NCBI GenBank assembly: GCA_022711655.1
Contig: JAKLEM010000013.1
Span: forward strand, 1-46,247
DNA length: 46,247 nt
Direction of reading: 5' to 3'
Source of the DNA: Candidatus Auribacterota bacterium
Lineage (GTDB): Bacteria > Auribacterota > Ancaeobacteria > Ancaeobacterales > Ancaeobacteraceae
The notes under the pieces are model-generated. The model was not told the DNA's origin, made no database searches, and saw only the letters and a program-made list of their open reading frames with translations. How positions within the stretch are numbered: the stretch's first letter is position 1; every line of letters starts with the position of its first letter. Made by a program: the position numbers and the translations under genes. Shown piece by piece: positions 18,332-28,063 of this stretch.

Positions 18332-19273
18332 ATGAACAAGGCTGGGTCGGGCATCTTTGCGGTGATCATCATGTTGTTCGTATCAGCGGATCTGCACGCC
18401 GTCGCTTTCTTCGATAATGACGAAATGTTTGTAGCGAACCCGTCGACCGCAGCCCATTGGCGATCGTCGTACATCAACGACACGGCCGGCGACGTAGAGC
18501 GTTACGACATGAGCAACCGCGGCTACGTGTATGCGGCGAAGCACGGGCTCTCGTACGGCATCGAGTCGACCTTCCTGAACACGGACCCCGATTTCGCCGC
18601 GAATAACGCGCCGGCGATCCAGGCGATCCGCAGCGCCTTCGCGACGTGGGACATCGCAAGCGACGCCCTCGATTTCTTCGACGCGGGGATCGAACCGCTC
18701 GGCGGCGACGCATCGCACATTGCCGCCGGCCTTAACGTAGACATCTTCTCGGCGCCTTCCGGCGCCCTCAACCCGATCACCGGCAGTGCGTTGTTCGGCG
18801 CCAATACTCTTGCGGTGACGGATATCTATTTCTGGAACGACGACCACACGATCGCCACGGTCAATATGTGGTTTAACGAGGCGAAGAACTGGTCGGTATC
18901 CGGCGTTGCGGGCCAGTACGACCTCCAGAGCGTCGCCTTGCATGAGCTGGGGCATGTTGTCGGTCTCAACCATCCGAACCAGGCGGATGATGCCGGCAAA
19001 AACTGGGATGCGGATCTGCTTCCCTCCTTGGTGCCTGTCTTCGCGACAGGACAGGAGGTTATGAACTCGAACCTCTCCATGGGGATGACCAAACGCGTCC
19101 TGACCGACGACGAGCTCTACGGCCTCGCCTTCCTGATGGGCGAAGAGTACGGCGCCGGGACCGAAGGCGGCGGAGGGACGGGCGGCGGCGAGGTCCCCGA
19201 GCCGTCGACGCTGCTGCTGTTGCTGCCGCTGGCGGCTATCGGTCTAGCGTGGCGACATAGAGGGGCGCAATGA
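18332..19273 (+). CDS. Matrixin-like zinc metalloprotease with PEP-CTERM tail
   Basis: This 313-residue protein has an N-terminal signal peptide (MNKAGSGIFAVIIMLFVSADLHA). Its zinc-binding motif HELGHVVGLNH is at residues 204-214 (His204, Glu205, His208, His214), the HExxHxxGxxH signature of metzincins of the matrixin type. A following VMNS around residue 250 may supply the Met-turn. No pro-domain cysteine switch is seen. The C-terminus is a Gly-rich linker and VPEPSTLLLLLPLAAIG with basic residues. GAGAGGGGG lies upstream of the ATG. The other genes here encode large repeat proteins with the same tail, so it may trim or remodel exported proteins, but its substrate is unknown. The stop overlaps the proposed start of the next gene as ATGA. 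Confidence 0.88.
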   Translation: MNKAGSGIFAVIIMLFVSADLHAVAFFDNDEMFVANPSTAAHWRSSYINDTAGDVERYDMSNRGYVYAAKHGLSYGIESTFLNTDPDFAANNAPAIQAIRSAFATWDIASDALDFFDAGIEPLGGDASHIAAGLNVDIFSAPSGALNPITGSALFGANTLAVTDIYFWNDDHTIATVNMWFNEAKNWSVSGVAGQYDLQSVALHELGHVVGLNHPNQADDAGKNWDADLLPSLVPVFATGQEVMNSNLSMGMTKRVLTDDELYGLAFLMGEEYGAGTEGGGGTGGGEVPEPSTLLLLLPLAAIGLAWRHRGAQ

Positions 19274-19294
19274 AAGCGATCAGAATCTTTTGCC

Positions 19295-20977
19295 ATGCTT
19301 CTGGCGGTTAGCCCGCCTGCGTTGCACGCCGCGCAGGACCTCAATAACGACGGGTGGCCCGACCTTGTTTTTACCAATCTGTATACCGGTGGCTCCTATA
19401 TTACTAATTCATACGTCTATTGGGGCGCGGCGACCAACCCGTATCCGACGAATACAAGGGTGCTCTTGCCGACAGAGGGAGCAACCGGAGTCGCAACGGT
19501 CGATCTCAACAAAGATGGCATGCTTGATATCGTGATCGCAAACAACAGAAGGTATAATACGACGTTCAATATCAATTCATATATCTACTGGGGTGACCCG
19601 GCCCACACCTTTACGTCAACTGCACCAACACTTCTGCCGACTACAGGGGCGTACGGTGTATCGACGGTCGATCTTGATGGGAGTGGATGCCTCGATGTAG
19701 TATTCTCAAACAATCGCGCAGGTACCTACCAGACGAATTCGTACATATATTACGGTAGCACATCAGGCGCAACCTGGACGCCGTCATCTCTGGCGCAACT
19801 CCCCACCTACTCCGCATTCGGCAATTTTGTCGCCGATTTTGATAATAACGGTTTTCTCGATATCCTGTTCACGCAGACAATGACTGCAAACTCCTATTTG
19901 TACTGGGGATCCTCTGCGGGTTTTTCGTCCGGGAATGGGTTGAAAATCCCGGGGGTCTCGCCGGGGCCTCCCGCAGTTGCAGATATTGATAATAACGGCT
20001 ATCTGGACATTGTATTTGCCAACGGTACTGATACGAGCCCATACTCGGTTAATTCATATATTTACTGGGGCAACGCGACGGCCACCTATACAACAAAGAA
20101 CGAATTACCGTCGTTCGACGCAGCATGCGCAAAGATCGCAGACTTGAATAGCGATGGCCATCTCGACATCGTCATAGCAAACAATCAGGACGGGTCGACC
20201 TGTTCGATTAATTCATATATTTATTGGGGCGATTCCGACAATACGTACTCGTCCCGGAGCGAACTCCCGACTGATGGCGCGATGGACATTGCGGTCGGTG
20301 ACCTCAATAAAGACGGCTATCTGGATATCGTTTTCGCGAACCTCAAGACCGATGCCAGTTATTATGCGAATTCCTTTATTTACTGGGGTTCGGCGGGTGG
20401 ATATTCGGCGGCGAACCATTCGTTGCTGCCCACGGTCGGAGGGCACAGCGTCTCGATCGCCGGGAGCAATATATGGGGGTGTGATAACGGCAAGGCGATG
20501 AACTACCCGCTCTGGGCGACCGAGAACGGCTACAGCTGGAACCTGCTGAGCTCGTGGGAATATGAATTCGTCGCGCTGAAGAACGAGCTGCTGAACGAAG
20601 GCGCGCTCGACCTGTCGGATGAGGAGATCGCCCAGCTGATTTCCCTTTATGAGGATGGCAATGCCGGCGGGCACCCCTCACCTATAAATATCGATGGCAT
20701 GTCGTGGAGCTACTACGGAGACCTGCTCTCAACTGGAACGGTCAATGCGGGTAATTACAATTTCCTTATCGCCGGGCTTGATGGCCCAACGGCATGGTAC
20801 GGCGCGGAAGACGGGACATACAATTTCTTGCTAAAGGCGGAGGGCAGCGGTGGCTTTTCGCAGGGCGGCGAGGTCCCCGAGCCGTCGACGCTTGTGTTAT
20901 TGCTGCCGCTGGCAATATTGGGAATATGGCGGCTGCGAATGAACGATAAAGTGAACGGAGCGGATAATAGGAGGTGA
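19295..20977 (+). CDS. FG-GAP/VCBS-type repeat PEP-CTERM protein, frameshifted signal peptide
   Basis: The open frame encodes about eight repeats of the form D.N.DG.LDIV.AN...NSYIYWG, the Asp-rich calcium-binding loop pattern of FG-GAP/VCBS propellers. A short domain and a VPEPSTLVLLLPLAILG tail with basic residues follow. The ATG at 19295 has no ribosome site. A much better start is ATG 19270, with GAGGGG at 19260-19265 and an ATGA overlap with the upstream stop, but it encodes MKAIRIF and then hits a stop. Removing one T from the TTTT run at 19288-19291 would join MKAIRIF to AMLLAVSPPALHA and restore a normal signal peptide. Either the sequence has a one-base error or the gene is switched off by slippage. 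Role unknown; propellers of this kind often bind ligands or partner proteins. Confidence 0.82.
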   Translation: MLLAVSPPALHAAQDLNNDGWPDLVFTNLYTGGSYITNSYVYWGAATNPYPTNTRVLLPTEGATGVATVDLNKDGMLDIVIANNRRYNTTFNINSYIYWGDPAHTFTSTAPTLLPTTGAYGVSTVDLDGSGCLDVVFSNNRAGTYQTNSYIYYGSTSGATWTPSSLAQLPTYSAFGNFVADFDNNGFLDILFTQTMTANSYLYWGSSAGFSSGNGLKIPGVSPGPPAVADIDNNGYLDIVFANGTDTSPYSVNSYIYWGNATATYTTKNELPSFDAACAKIADLNSDGHLDIVIANNQDGSTCSINSYIYWGDSDNTYSSRSELPTDGAMDIAVGDLNKDGYLDIVFANLKTDASYYANSFIYWGSAGGYSAANHSLLPTVGGHSVSIAGSNIWGCDNGKAMNYPLWATENGYSWNLLSSWEYEFVALKNELLNEGALDLSDEEIAQLISLYEDGNAGGHPSPINIDGMSWSYYGDLLSTGTVNAGNYNFLIAGLDGPTAWYGAEDGTYNFLLKAEGSGGFSQGGEVPEPSTLVLLLPLAILGIWRLRMNDKVNGADNRR

Positions 20978-20980
20978 CTT

Positions 20981-21757
20981 ATGAATAAGTCTAGATACAT
21001 CTTAGTGATGATGCTATCGGTCGTTGGATTAACGACGGTCATTCATATTGCGCCCTCCTCTGCCGTTATCATTTCCGACGGGGATTTGTATAATGCGGAC
21101 TGGACATCGCAGGTAATACAGTACTCAGGCCCTGCGGTTTCATTCCAGGTTAACCAGTCAGCAATCGGCGGTCATCCTGGTACATACCGCTGGTTGGCGC
21201 ATACGTTTGGCGGGTACGGGCGGCTTGAGACCGGACACCTGTATCAAGCATGGCAATACGACCCCGCTATCGAAGGTTCTCTTGCCGGTGTGAGTCTTGC
21301 ATTCGATTTGAAACTCCTTATCGGTGGAACTTCGGGCGCGGTCGGATACGGGTTGTTGCTGTATCAAGATGCGCATTTTTTCTGGCCTGGGGAGTATGGT
21401 GTGTGGGCAGAACCCGCTGATAACGTATGGAGACATTTCGAGCTGCCATATTATGAAGAGGGCGATTTCGTTGATATATTAACGGGGGCACAGCCGGATT
21501 TCTCTGTGGACGGGAGCCCGATCATGTTTGGTTACTGGGGATCAAATGGAACCGATGGGGCTGCACAGACAACGACGGAAAGCGGCCTCGACAACTGGAC
21601 GTTGACGGTGAACTCGGGCGGTTTCCCGCAGGAAGATGGAGGCGGCCAGGAAAACCAGGGAGGCGAAGTCCCCGAGCCGTCGACGCTGCTGCTGCTCCTG
21701 CCGCTTTTCGGTGCCGGAGCTGTACGGATGCTGAGCAATAAAAGGAATCAGCGATGA
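20981..21757 (+). CDS. PEP-CTERM protein, jelly-roll-like
   Basis: This 258-residue protein has an N-terminal hydrophobic signal (about residues 5-27, ending near SSA) and a C-terminal VPEPSTLLLLLPLFGAG plus basic tail. The middle is rich in aromatic beta-strand segments and ends DNWTLTV, in the manner of secreted carbohydrate-binding-like or choice-of-anchor domains. I cannot assign a named family. The ribosome site AGGAGGTGA (20969-20977) is very strong and contains the upstream stop codon, so translation is probably coupled. The next gene overlaps it by ATGA. Confidence 0.85.
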   Translation: MNKSRYILVMMLSVVGLTTVIHIAPSSAVIISDGDLYNADWTSQVIQYSGPAVSFQVNQSAIGGHPGTYRWLAHTFGGYGRLETGHLYQAWQYDPAIEGSLAGVSLAFDLKLLIGGTSGAVGYGLLLYQDAHFFWPGEYGVWAEPADNVWRHFELPYYEEGDFVDILTGAQPDFSVDGSPIMFGYWGSNGTDGAAQTTTESGLDNWTLTVNSGGFPQEDGGGQENQGGEVPEPSTLLLLLPLFGAGAVRMLSNKRNQR

Positions 21758-22815
21758 GATCCAAGGCGAACATACTGGTGGCGGCCCTGTCGATCGCGTG
21801 CGGGTCTTTATTTGTACCGCAGGCCTCCGCGTACGAAAGCTCGCTGGTCGGCTACTGGAAGATGGACGAGGCCGCCGGGACGACGGCGGGGGACTCGACG
21901 GCGAACAGCTATGACGGGACGATGTATAACGGCGTGACGGCGGGCGCGGCGGGCGTTCACGGGTCGGCGTTTGCCTTCGACGGCGTCGATGATTACGTCG
22001 AGTGCGGGCTTCCGTCGGGCCTGCAGATAGCGGGGGCGTTCACGATGAGCCTGTGGATCCGTCCCGAGATGTTCATGGTCGATGCCGGCCTTATGGGGAC
22101 GGGGATAGAGAATTACCAGATGACCCACTGCTGGGGCGATTCGGCGTGGGGGTACGTGGATTCGGGGACAAACAATGTTACGACGTATTATTACCAGGTT
22201 GTGCCGCTGGACCAATGGTCGCACATAACGATGACCTGGGACGGGACGACGGATGCGAACGGCATGAAGCTGTACCTGAACGGCGCGCTGGCGGATCAGA
22301 AGGCGTCGGCCTATGCTTCGATATCCGGCTGGGATAATTTCAGGTTCGGCCTTGCGACGGAATTTTACGGCGGCAGGATGGACGACGCGGCGGTGTGGGA
22401 CCGGGCGCTTGACGGATACGAGGCGGGCGCGATCTATGAGCTGGGTGTGGAGAAATTCGAGGCGCTCAGCGCCGCGGTGGAAGAGGACAGTTTCGACCTG
22501 GATTATTCGACCGAAGAATTGCAGCAACTGGCGGAGGTATATGCCGCCCAGGGGACGGGGACGATCGACGGTGTCACGTGGAGTTATATCGGCGACGCCA
22601 CGTTGCCGGGAGAACCGGCCGGAGCGGCCGTGGGAGACTCGTGGACGTACGGCGATAATTATTACATCAAGCTGGGCAGCGGCCTGGAGGGGACGCCTGT
22701 AGGCGGCGAAGTGCCCGAGCCGTCGACGCTGCTGCTGGTGTTGTTATTGTTGCTCCTGCCGGTCTGTTGCCGCTACGTACTGCATAACGATCGCGGGAAA
22801 GAAAGAAAACCATGA
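21754..22815 (+). CDS. LamG-like (concanavalin A-type) PEP-CTERM protein
   Basis: This 353-residue protein has a signal peptide (ending near PQASA) followed by a LamG/concanavalin A-like domain: LVGYWKMDE, then GSAFAFDGVDDYVECG, FTMSLWIRPE, W.H..MTWDG and the closing MDDAAVWDRALDGYE..AIYELG. This is the usual order of LamG-like jelly rolls in secreted proteins. A short helical region (about residues 240-265) and a VPEPSTLLLVLLLLLLP tail with basic residues follow. Binding of glycans or surface partners is inferred from the fold. The start overlaps the preceding stop as ATGA, with AAGGA upstream. It closes the PEP-CTERM run; no terminator is evident before the next promoter. Confidence 0.9.
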   Translation: MRSKANILVAALSIACGSLFVPQASAYESSLVGYWKMDEAAGTTAGDSTANSYDGTMYNGVTAGAAGVHGSAFAFDGVDDYVECGLPSGLQIAGAFTMSLWIRPEMFMVDAGLMGTGIENYQMTHCWGDSAWGYVDSGTNNVTTYYYQVVPLDQWSHITMTWDGTTDANGMKLYLNGALADQKASAYASISGWDNFRFGLATEFYGGRMDDAAVWDRALDGYEAGAIYELGVEKFEALSAAVEEDSFDLDYSTEELQQLAEVYAAQGTGTIDGVTWSYIGDATLPGEPAGAAVGDSWTYGDNYYIKLGSGLEGTPVGGEVPEPSTLLLVLLLLLLPVCCRYVLHNDRGKERKP

Positions 22816-22876
22816 GGTATCGTTTGCCACAGCCTGGATAAGGCGCATGAAATCTCTTTGCCCCTCTCTAATTTCA

Positions 22877-22905
22877 TTGACAAACCGCTCTTAACCCGCT
22901 ATCTT
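22877..22905 (+). promoter_or_regulatory. Sigma70-type promoter for the ABC ATPase gene
   Basis: TTGACA (22877-22882) and TATCTT (22900-22905) are spaced 17 bases apart, about 45 bases before the start at 22952. It separates the PEP-CTERM run from the ATPase/diguanylate cyclase genes. Confidence 0.75.
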
Positions 22906-22951
22906 CAAGAATCTTAAATCCGTAGTCTTCGGTCTTCAAAGGGGCTGGTGA

Positions 22952-24058
<1,107 letters not shown>

Positions 24059-24096
24059 GACGTTTCGGCGCGCCGCGCCGGATATCGGGTGATCTC

Positions 24097-25545
24097 ATGA
24101 AAGTGCGTTTTTCCGACGTTTTGAAGCGCTATCTCATCATCGCGGGGATCGCCGCCGCGTTCGCGGGGGCCGTCTTCTTCGTCATCGCCATCACCAGGAA
24201 CCGCGCGCCGTTCTTCCACATCCTCCTCAATATCGATCTCCTGCTGATGCCGCTGCTCCTGGTCTTCACCTGGTTCCACCTCGGCATCGTTCTCGGCATC
24301 GCGTTCAGCGCGGTCCTGGCGCTCCTGGCTGTCCTGGTGTCGCTGGCGCTCTCGTCGCCCGTCTACCTGCTCTACCCGGTGGCGTTCGCGATGCTCGGCT
24401 TCCTCCTCATGCGCTACAAGGAGATGCGCCGCGTGCGCAACGAGGAGCTGGGGATCAACACCCAGAAGCTCAAGGAGCAGTTCAACATCCTCATCAACCA
24501 GCACGAGGAGTCCAAGGGGGTCAACAAGGCGCTCCTGAAATCCAAGCAGCGCTTCCTCTTCTTCAAGGAGGTCGCGCAGAACCTGAGCTTCACCCTCCCG
24601 CAGGACGAGCTGCTGCGGCGCATCATCGCCTACAGCAACCTGACGATCGGCAAGGGCGACGTGACCCAGCTGTTCCTGGTCTCGAAGGACCTGATGTCTC
24701 TCGAGCTCAAGGCGTTCGAGGTCCTTTCGGTCGAGAAGCGGCCGCTGTTCACCGAGGCCTCCGACGTCTTCAATCGCTGGGTGATGAAGTCGCGCCAGCC
24801 GCTGATCGTCACCGACATCGCGAAGGATTTCCGGTTCCATATCGACGCCGGCGACCGCTCGGCGAACGAGGTGACCTCGCTGATCGTCTCGCCGCTGATG
24901 ACGGAAGGCAAGATCATCGGCCTCTTGCGTATCGACAGCTACAAAGAGGAGACGTTCGTGACCGACGACCTGCGGCTCCTGTCGATCATCGCGAACATCG
25001 CGTCGACGACGATCAAGAACGCGATGCTCTACCGCGAGACCGAGGAGCTGGCGATCAAGGACAGCCTGACCGGGCTCTACGTGAAGACCTATTTCAGGGA
25101 AGAGCTTGCGAAACAGTGCGCCTTCGCGCGGACGGCGGGCTCCTCGCTGTCGCTGCTCATGCTCGACCTGGACAATTTCAAGCAGTTCAACGACGAGTAC
25201 GGGCATACCGCCGGCGACATGGTACTCAAGCGGTACGCCGAGGTCCTCGAGAAGAACATACCGAAGAAATGCGTCGTGGCGCGCTACGGCGGCGAGGAGT
25301 TCGCGGTGATCGCGCCCGGGCACGGCGAGGCGGCCGCGCGCGAGCTGGGCGAGACGCTGCGCCGGAAGGTCGCCGATCAGATGATCCTGATACGGCAGGA
25401 GAAGCTGCGCGGGACGACCAGCGTCGGCGTCTGCGCCTGGTCGCCGAAGATAACGGGCGAGACGGAGTTCATCCAGATCGCCGACAGCGCCCTCTACGAG
25501 GCGAAGCGGCAGGGGCGGAACAGGGTCATCGTCGCGGCGGTGTGA
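24097..25545 (+). CDS. Membrane diguanylate cyclase with GAF-like domain (GGEEF)
   Basis: This 482-residue protein should make cyclic di-GMP from two GTP. It has about three hydrophobic segments (roughly residues 11-31, 42-60 and 64-105), a short coiled linker, a GAF-like sensor (about 150-310) and a C-terminal GGDEF domain starting near KDSLTGLYVKTYF. The active-site loop is GGEEF (residues 398-402) in ARYGGEEFAVIAPG, a form compatible with activity. The inhibitory I-site RxxD normally five residues before it is absent (KKCV instead), so product feedback may be lost. The ligand of the GAF-like part is unknown. A second GGDEF gene follows after 12 bases, and the pair probably shares the promoter at 22877. 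Confidence 0.92.
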   Translation: MKVRFSDVLKRYLIIAGIAAAFAGAVFFVIAITRNRAPFFHILLNIDLLLMPLLLVFTWFHLGIVLGIAFSAVLALLAVLVSLALSSPVYLLYPVAFAMLGFLLMRYKEMRRVRNEELGINTQKLKEQFNILINQHEESKGVNKALLKSKQRFLFFKEVAQNLSFTLPQDELLRRIIAYSNLTIGKGDVTQLFLVSKDLMSLELKAFEVLSVEKRPLFTEASDVFNRWVMKSRQPLIVTDIAKDFRFHIDAGDRSANEVTSLIVSPLMTEGKIIGLLRIDSYKEETFVTDDLRLLSIIANIASTTIKNAMLYRETEELAIKDSLTGLYVKTYFREELAKQCAFARTAGSSLSLLMLDLDNFKQFNDEYGHTAGDMVLKRYAEVLEKNIPKKCVVARYGGEEFAVIAPGHGEAAARELGETLRRKVADQMILIRQEKLRGTTSVGVCAWSPKITGETEFIQIADSALYEAKRQGRNRVIVAAV

Positions 25546-25557
25546 GTAAAGGATAAG

Positions 25558-26913
25558 ATGGAAACGCTTCTGGTACTCATATTTTTCATGCTCGTGATCT
25601 TCTTCGGGCTCTTTTACGGGAGCCGGACGGCGATGATCATGACGCTGGTGTCGCTCGGGGTGGTCGAGCTTTTCGTTATCGCCAAGCTGATCATCCTCCG
25701 CGGTTCGTACATAATCCCGGGCACGATCCTCGGCCTGTTCTTTATCGCCTATTTCATGATGATCTTCACGCTGATCCGCTTCTACCAGAAGCGCGACAAC
25801 GACCAGTACGGCCTGTTCAAGGAGTACTACGGCGACGCGACGAAAAAATATGAGGTGCTTGAGCGGGAAGACCGTTCGCTGCGCGAAGAGAACGCGCGGC
25901 TCGACGGCGAGCTCGACGAGACGATCTCGTTCTACGAGAACATCAAGAACATCACCGCGATGCTCGACTTCACCCGCAAGCTCGAGCTGATGGCTGGGTT
26001 TATCCGCTCGCTGGCCGATTTTTCCGAGGGGAAGCTGATCCTGGTGGAGACCAGGGACGGCGCCGCGCACCCCGGCAAGGTATTCAACATCTCGCGCTCC
26101 GAAGGGTCGCAGAGCAAGGTCGTGTACGAAACGGACGGGGCGGCCTACACGGAACTCTTCCATAAGCTCCTGGGCGAGTTCAGCCGCGGCTTTGCCGCGC
26201 TCTACGCCGAGCTGTCGCGCAAAAGCGAGTACCGCCATCTGGTGAAAGGCGAGTTCGGAACGATCGGCGCCATCCCGCTGAACGCGGAGAGCGACCTGAT
26301 GGGCATCATCCTCGTGTTCGACGCCGACCGGCACGGTTTCGAAAAGATCCAGACGCTCGGGCCGCTCCTGGCGATGGAGCTCAAGAAGATCAGGCTGTAC
26401 GAGCGGGTCAAGGAGCTGTCGATCATCGACGGCCTGACAGGGCTTTACCTCCGGCGGCACTTCCTCGACATCCTCGGGAGCGAGGTCGAGCGCGCCCTGC
26501 GCACCGGGATCCCCTTATCGTTCCTGATAGTCGATATCGACCACTTCAAGGGGTTTAACGACGGGTACGGGCACCTCGCCGGCGACGTGCTCCTGCGCGA
26601 CGTTGCCGCGATCATCAGGACCGAGGCGCGCAGCGTCGACCTGATCGGCCGCTACGGCGGCGACGAGATCGCCGTGGCGCTGCCCCGCGCGGACGTCGCC
26701 GTCGCGGCGGCGGTAGCCGAGCGTATGCGCGCGGCGGTCAAGGCGCTAGCGGTGAAGCTCGCCGACGACGAAGTGAAGGTGACGCTGTCTATCGGCGTCT
26801 CGTCGTTCCCGCTCCACTGCGGCACTACCGCCGAGCTGATCGACCGCGCCGACCAGGCGCTGTATCAGGCGAAAGAGCGCGGTCGCGACCGGGTGGTCGT
26901 GTTCGGCGGGTGA
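25558..26913 (+). CDS. Membrane diguanylate cyclase (GGDEI) with I-site
   Basis: This 451-residue protein has about three N-terminal membrane segments (within residues 1-80), a probable coiled coil (about 95-125), a GAF-like region (about 130-280) and a C-terminal GGDEF domain beginning IIDGLTGLYLRRHF. The signature is GGDEI (residues 367-371); the change of the last Phe to Ile may or may not lower activity. An RxxD inhibitory site, RSVD (358-361), sits five residues before it, so feedback inhibition by c-di-GMP is expected, unlike in its neighbour. AAGGA precedes the ATG. Tandem placement with the other cyclase suggests two differently tuned sources of the same messenger. Confidence 0.9.
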   Translation: METLLVLIFFMLVIFFGLFYGSRTAMIMTLVSLGVVELFVIAKLIILRGSYIIPGTILGLFFIAYFMMIFTLIRFYQKRDNDQYGLFKEYYGDATKKYEVLEREDRSLREENARLDGELDETISFYENIKNITAMLDFTRKLELMAGFIRSLADFSEGKLILVETRDGAAHPGKVFNISRSEGSQSKVVYETDGAAYTELFHKLLGEFSRGFAALYAELSRKSEYRHLVKGEFGTIGAIPLNAESDLMGIILVFDADRHGFEKIQTLGPLLAMELKKIRLYERVKELSIIDGLTGLYLRRHFLDILGSEVERALRTGIPLSFLIVDIDHFKGFNDGYGHLAGDVLLRDVAAIIRTEARSVDLIGRYGGDEIAVALPRADVAVAAAVAERMRAAVKALAVKLADDEVKVTLSIGVSSFPLHCGTTAELIDRADQALYQAKERGRDRVVVFGG

Positions 26914-26945
26914 TGATCCGCGTGTGAAAATAGTTTCGCATTTTT

Positions 26946-26954
26946 TGATATACT
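26946..26954 (+). promoter_or_regulatory. Extended -10 promoter for the bat operon
   Basis: TGATATACT is a TGn extended -10 followed by TATACT at 26949-26954. No good -35 hexamer is seen. It lies 24 bases before the moxR start and after a clear end of the cyclase gene. Confidence 0.6.
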
Positions 26955-26977
26955 AAAACTATAAACGGGAGGTGCGT

Positions 26978-27967
26978 ATGAACCCTGATATCCAGGCGAT
27001 CAACGAGAAGGTTAAGGCGAAAAGCGAGTTCGTGAACCGGCTCTATTACGAGATCGGCAAGGTCATCGTCGGCCAGAAGTACATCATCGAGCGCCTGCTT
27101 GTCGGCCTGCTCGCCGACGGGCACATCCTGCTCGAGGGCGTGCCCGGGCTGGCGAAGACGCTGAGCGTCAAGACGCTCTCGTCGGCGATCGAGACCAAGT
27201 TCCGTCGGATCCAGTTCACCCCCGACCTTCTGCCCGCCGACCTGATCGGCACGCTGATCTACAACCCGAAAGACGGGAACTTCACGACGAAGAAGGGGCC
27301 GATATTCACCAACATCCTCCTCGCCGACGAGATCAACCGCGCGCCGGCCAAGGTGCAGAGCGCGCTCCTCGAGGCGATGCAGGAGAAGCAGGTGACGATC
27401 GGCGAGGAGACGTTCAAGCTGGAACAGCCGTTCCTCGTCCTGGCGACCCAGAACCCGATCGAGCAGGAAGGGACCTATCCGCTCCCTGAGGCGCAGGTCG
27501 ACCGTTTCATGCTCAAGCTGAACATCTCCTACCCGTCGAAGAAAGAGGAGCGCCAGATACTCGACCGGATGGCGGAGATCGGCAAGGATATCCAGGTGAA
27601 CCGGGTCGTGACGCCCGGCGAGATCCTCGACCTGCGCAAGGTGGTCAACGAGATCTACATCGACGACAAGATCAAGGACTACATCGTCGACATCGTCTTC
27701 GCGTCGCGCGACCCCAAGGGGTACAAGCTGCCGATCGAGGAGTTCATCGAGTACGGCGCGTCGCCGCGCGCGTCGATCTACCTGACGGTCGCCGCCAAGG
27801 CGTACGCCTTCCTGCAGGGGCGCGGCTACGTCATCCCGCAGGACGTGAAGACGATCGGCATGGACGTCCTGCGCCACCGCGTCATCGTCAGCTACGAGGC
27901 CGAGGCCGAGGACATGACCTCGGAAGATGTCGTTAAGAAAATATTCGACGAGATCCCGGTGCCGTAA
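26978..27967 (+). CDS. moxR: MoxR-family AAA+ ATPase
   Basis: This 329-residue ATPase has Walker A GVPGLAKT (about residue 46), Walker B ILLADEINRAPAKVQSALLEAM, sensor ATQNPIEQEGTYPLPEAQVDRF and a C-terminal lid domain (GASPRASI), all typical of MoxR/RavA chaperone ATPases. Such proteins act with von Willebrand factor A proteins, which follow in this operon, probably by helping assemble or metallate partners. The ATG at 26978 is preferred over a GTG two codons earlier because GGGAGG lies five bases before it. It is the first gene of the Bat operon and is followed by a heptad-periodic hairpin. Confidence 0.94.
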   Translation: MNPDIQAINEKVKAKSEFVNRLYYEIGKVIVGQKYIIERLLVGLLADGHILLEGVPGLAKTLSVKTLSSAIETKFRRIQFTPDLLPADLIGTLIYNPKDGNFTTKKGPIFTNILLADEINRAPAKVQSALLEAMQEKQVTIGEETFKLEQPFLVLATQNPIEQEGTYPLPEAQVDRFMLKLNISYPSKKEERQILDRMAEIGKDIQVNRVVTPGEILDLRKVVNEIYIDDKIKDYIVDIVFASRDPKGYKLPIEEFIEYGASPRASIYLTVAAKAYAFLQGRGYVIPQDVKTIGMDVLRHRVIVSYEAEAEDMTSEDVVKKIFDEIPVP

Positions 27968-27970
27968 CAC

Positions 27971-28057
27971 GTACAGCGTACAACGTACTGCGTACTGCGG
28001 ATAGGTGTGTTATTCGCGGCGCGTTTCACGCTGTACGCGGTACCCAGAACAGTGTAC
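27971..28057 (+). repeat. Heptad-periodic hairpin (family B, copy 2)
   Basis: Left heptads GTACAGC, GTACAAC, GTACTGC, GTACTGC (27971-27998) and right heptads GCTGTAC, GCGGTAC, CCAGAAC, AGTGTAC (28030-28057) form an imperfect inverted repeat. It fills the whole gap between moxR and the DUF58 gene. The same seven-base pattern occurs inside the riboswitch at 6619-6683. Confidence 0.7.
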
Positions 28058-28063
28058 GGGTTT

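Noticed and set aside
16049-22951. Further c-di-GMP riboswitches before the other PEP-CTERM genes
   Set aside because: I looked for the GGGCAAACC and GGGACG.AAAGC core in the gaps and found none; the gaps are mostly too short to hold an aptamer.
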